Positions 5,977-6,758 of a DNA stretch of 6,758 bases are shown one piece after another. This stretch comes from Bacteroidota bacterium (GTDB lineage: Bacteria; Bacteroidota; Bacteroidia; Bacteroidales; Tenuifilaceae). The position numbers were made by a program, and so were the translations under genes. The stretch is taken from contig JAEXVC010000043.1 in the NCBI GenBank assembly GCA_023406715.1, positions 1 to 6,758 of the forward strand. Direction: 5' to 3'. How positions within the stretch are numbered: the stretch's first letter is position 1; each line of letters opens with the position of its first letter. The notes below the pieces were generated by a model. That model was given only the letters and a program-made list of their open reading frames with translations, ran no database searches and was not told the origin of the DNA.

Positions 5977-6758
5977 ATGGGCACAAGCTTTGCCATAATT
6001 ATTAGTTCACTTATTCTATCGGCATTTTTTTCTGGAATGGAAATTGCATTTGTTTCCGCTAATAGATTAAGGCTAGAGCTAGATAGAAAGCAAGGACAAA
6101 TTTCGTCAGGGTTAGTTTCAATATTTACATCGAACCCTAGTCAATACATAGCAACTATGCTAGTTGGTAATAATATTGCCCTAGTTGTTTATGGTATTGA
6201 AATGGCAAAGATTTTAACCCCAAGTTTTGAAATATACTTCAACTCTCCTTCTTCCATTTTAATTCTCCAAACCCTTCTCAGTACAATTATCATCCTAATC
6301 ACAGCCGAGTTTTTGCCCAAGTCTATATTTAGGCTTCATTCAAACACGCTTCTAAACTTTTTTGCATTTCCTGTTTTCATATTCTATCTGTTATTCTACC
6401 CCATAAGCAAACTCTCAACAGGATTATCGTATGCAACTATTAAGGTTCTATTTCGCATAAAAATCAGCAAAGACAAAGCCAAGCCAATATTTGGGAAACT
6501 CGATTTAGACTATTTAATAGGACAGACATCGCCTGTTTCTGATGAAGGGGGGGAGCATGAGCATGAATTGAAAATTTTTCAAAATGCGCTCGATTTCTCT
6601 GAAGTTAGAATACGCGACTGCATGATTCCAAGAACAGATATTGAAGCGATTGAAATTGAAGATGGCATTGATGCCCTGACGCAAAAGTTTATTCAAACAA
6701 AATACTCCAGAATTCCTGTTTACAAAGACACTATCGATAATATCATTGGCTACATTAA
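5977..6758 (+). CDS. CNNM/CorC-family (HlyC/CorC-like) membrane protein with CBS domain, 3' truncated by window edge
   Basis: The frame stays open from the ATG to the window end: 260 complete codons plus two bases, with no stop. The N-terminal DUF21/CNNM membrane domain shows SAFFSGMEIAFVSANRLRLE (15-34), the VGNNIALVVYG helix (63-73) and AEFLPKS (110-116), the family counterpart of the G-E-x-x-P-K motif. Hydrophobic segments lie at about 3-28, 58-80, 92-118 and 125-145. After a charged linker (162-205) a CBS domain begins with RDCMIPRTDIEAIE (213-226) and continues through KYSRIPVYKDTIDNIIGYI. Full family members have a second CBS motif and often a CorC_HlyC C-terminal domain, which would lie beyond the edge. 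The family is linked to magnesium or cobalt transport and was once called hemolysin. Bacteroidota GldE belongs to the same family, but nothing here marks this as GldE. M21 lies inside the first helix, so the ATG at 5977 is the start. Confidence 0.92.
   Translation, partial: MGTSFAIIISSLILSAFFSGMEIAFVSANRLRLELDRKQGQISSGLVSIFTSNPSQYIATMLVGNNIALVVYGIEMAKILTPSFEIYFNSPSSILILQTLLSTIIILITAEFLPKSIFRLHSNTLLNFFAFPVFIFYLLFYPISKLSTGLSYATIKVLFRIKISKDKAKPIFGKLDLDYLIGQTSPVSDEGGEHEHELKIFQNALDFSEVRIRDCMIPRTDIEAIEIEDGIDALTQKFIQTKYSRIPVYKDTIDNIIGYI
6547..6553 (+). repeat. G7 tract in the CNNM-like gene linker
   Basis: Seven G in a row, rare in this AT-rich sequence, encode Gly191-Gly192 and the first base of Glu193. 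Directly after it, GAGCAT occurs twice in tandem (6553-6564), giving EHEH. The tract sits in the linker between the membrane domain and the CBS domain, where indels in multiples of three would be tolerated, while a single-base slip would remove the CBS part. Confidence 0.7.

Noticed and set aside
6514..6696. Open frame on the - strand opposite the CNNM-like gene
   Set aside because: It lies opposite the linker and CBS motif of a clear gene and has no support of its own.
1..6758. Mobile element, CRISPR array, tRNA/rRNA or defence genes
   Set aside because: No transposase or integrase motif, no regularly spaced repeats, no cloverleaf or rRNA-like sequence seen; every long frame belongs to a housekeeping or envelope gene.

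Overview
The window looks like ordinary chromosome from a member of the Bacteroidota, most likely of the Bacteroidales type. The DNA is AT-rich, Shine-Dalgarno sites are nearly absent, and one intergenic region carries a Bacteroidota-style -7 promoter element. The proteins also fit: an N-terminus with the SPYSRFGIG pattern on a beta-barrel protein, a TPR protein with a characteristic GDTYSIGCWINERTTVR-like tail, a lipoprotein-type LptC, and a CNNM-like protein of the Bacteroidota kind. All genes are on the + strand. I see no mobile element, CRISPR array, tRNA, rRNA or horizontally acquired cassette.

Layout: (1) 1-1656 is the C-terminal half of mfd, the transcription-repair coupling factor, cut by the left edge. 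(2) 1700-5656 is a tight four-gene run: coaX (type III pantothenate kinase, GTG start), a FadL/OMPP1-like outer-membrane beta-barrel protein overlapping coaX by 8 bases, an exported TPR protein, and lptC (GTG start), with gaps of 34 and 7 bases between the last three. (3) 5657-5777 is a 121-base spacer with a weak AT-only dyad and a likely promoter. (4) 5778-5966 encodes a 62-residue two-helix membrane protein. It is followed after 10 bases by a CNNM/CorC-type protein (DUF21 membrane domain plus start of a CBS pair) that begins at 5977 and is cut by the right edge.

How the genes fit together: mfd (DNA repair) and coaX (first step of CoA synthesis) are housekeeping genes. The barrel protein, the TPR protein and LptC all concern the cell envelope, and only LptC has a clear role (moving LPS from the inner to the outer membrane). 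The last two genes probably form a separate inner-membrane unit with its own promoter.

No clear new system is present. The points most worth a second look are a strong hairpin abutted by a second hairpin inside the lptC signal-peptide region, several homopolymer tracts in coding sequence, and the uncharacterised barrel, TPR and two-helix proteins that sit with known envelope genes.
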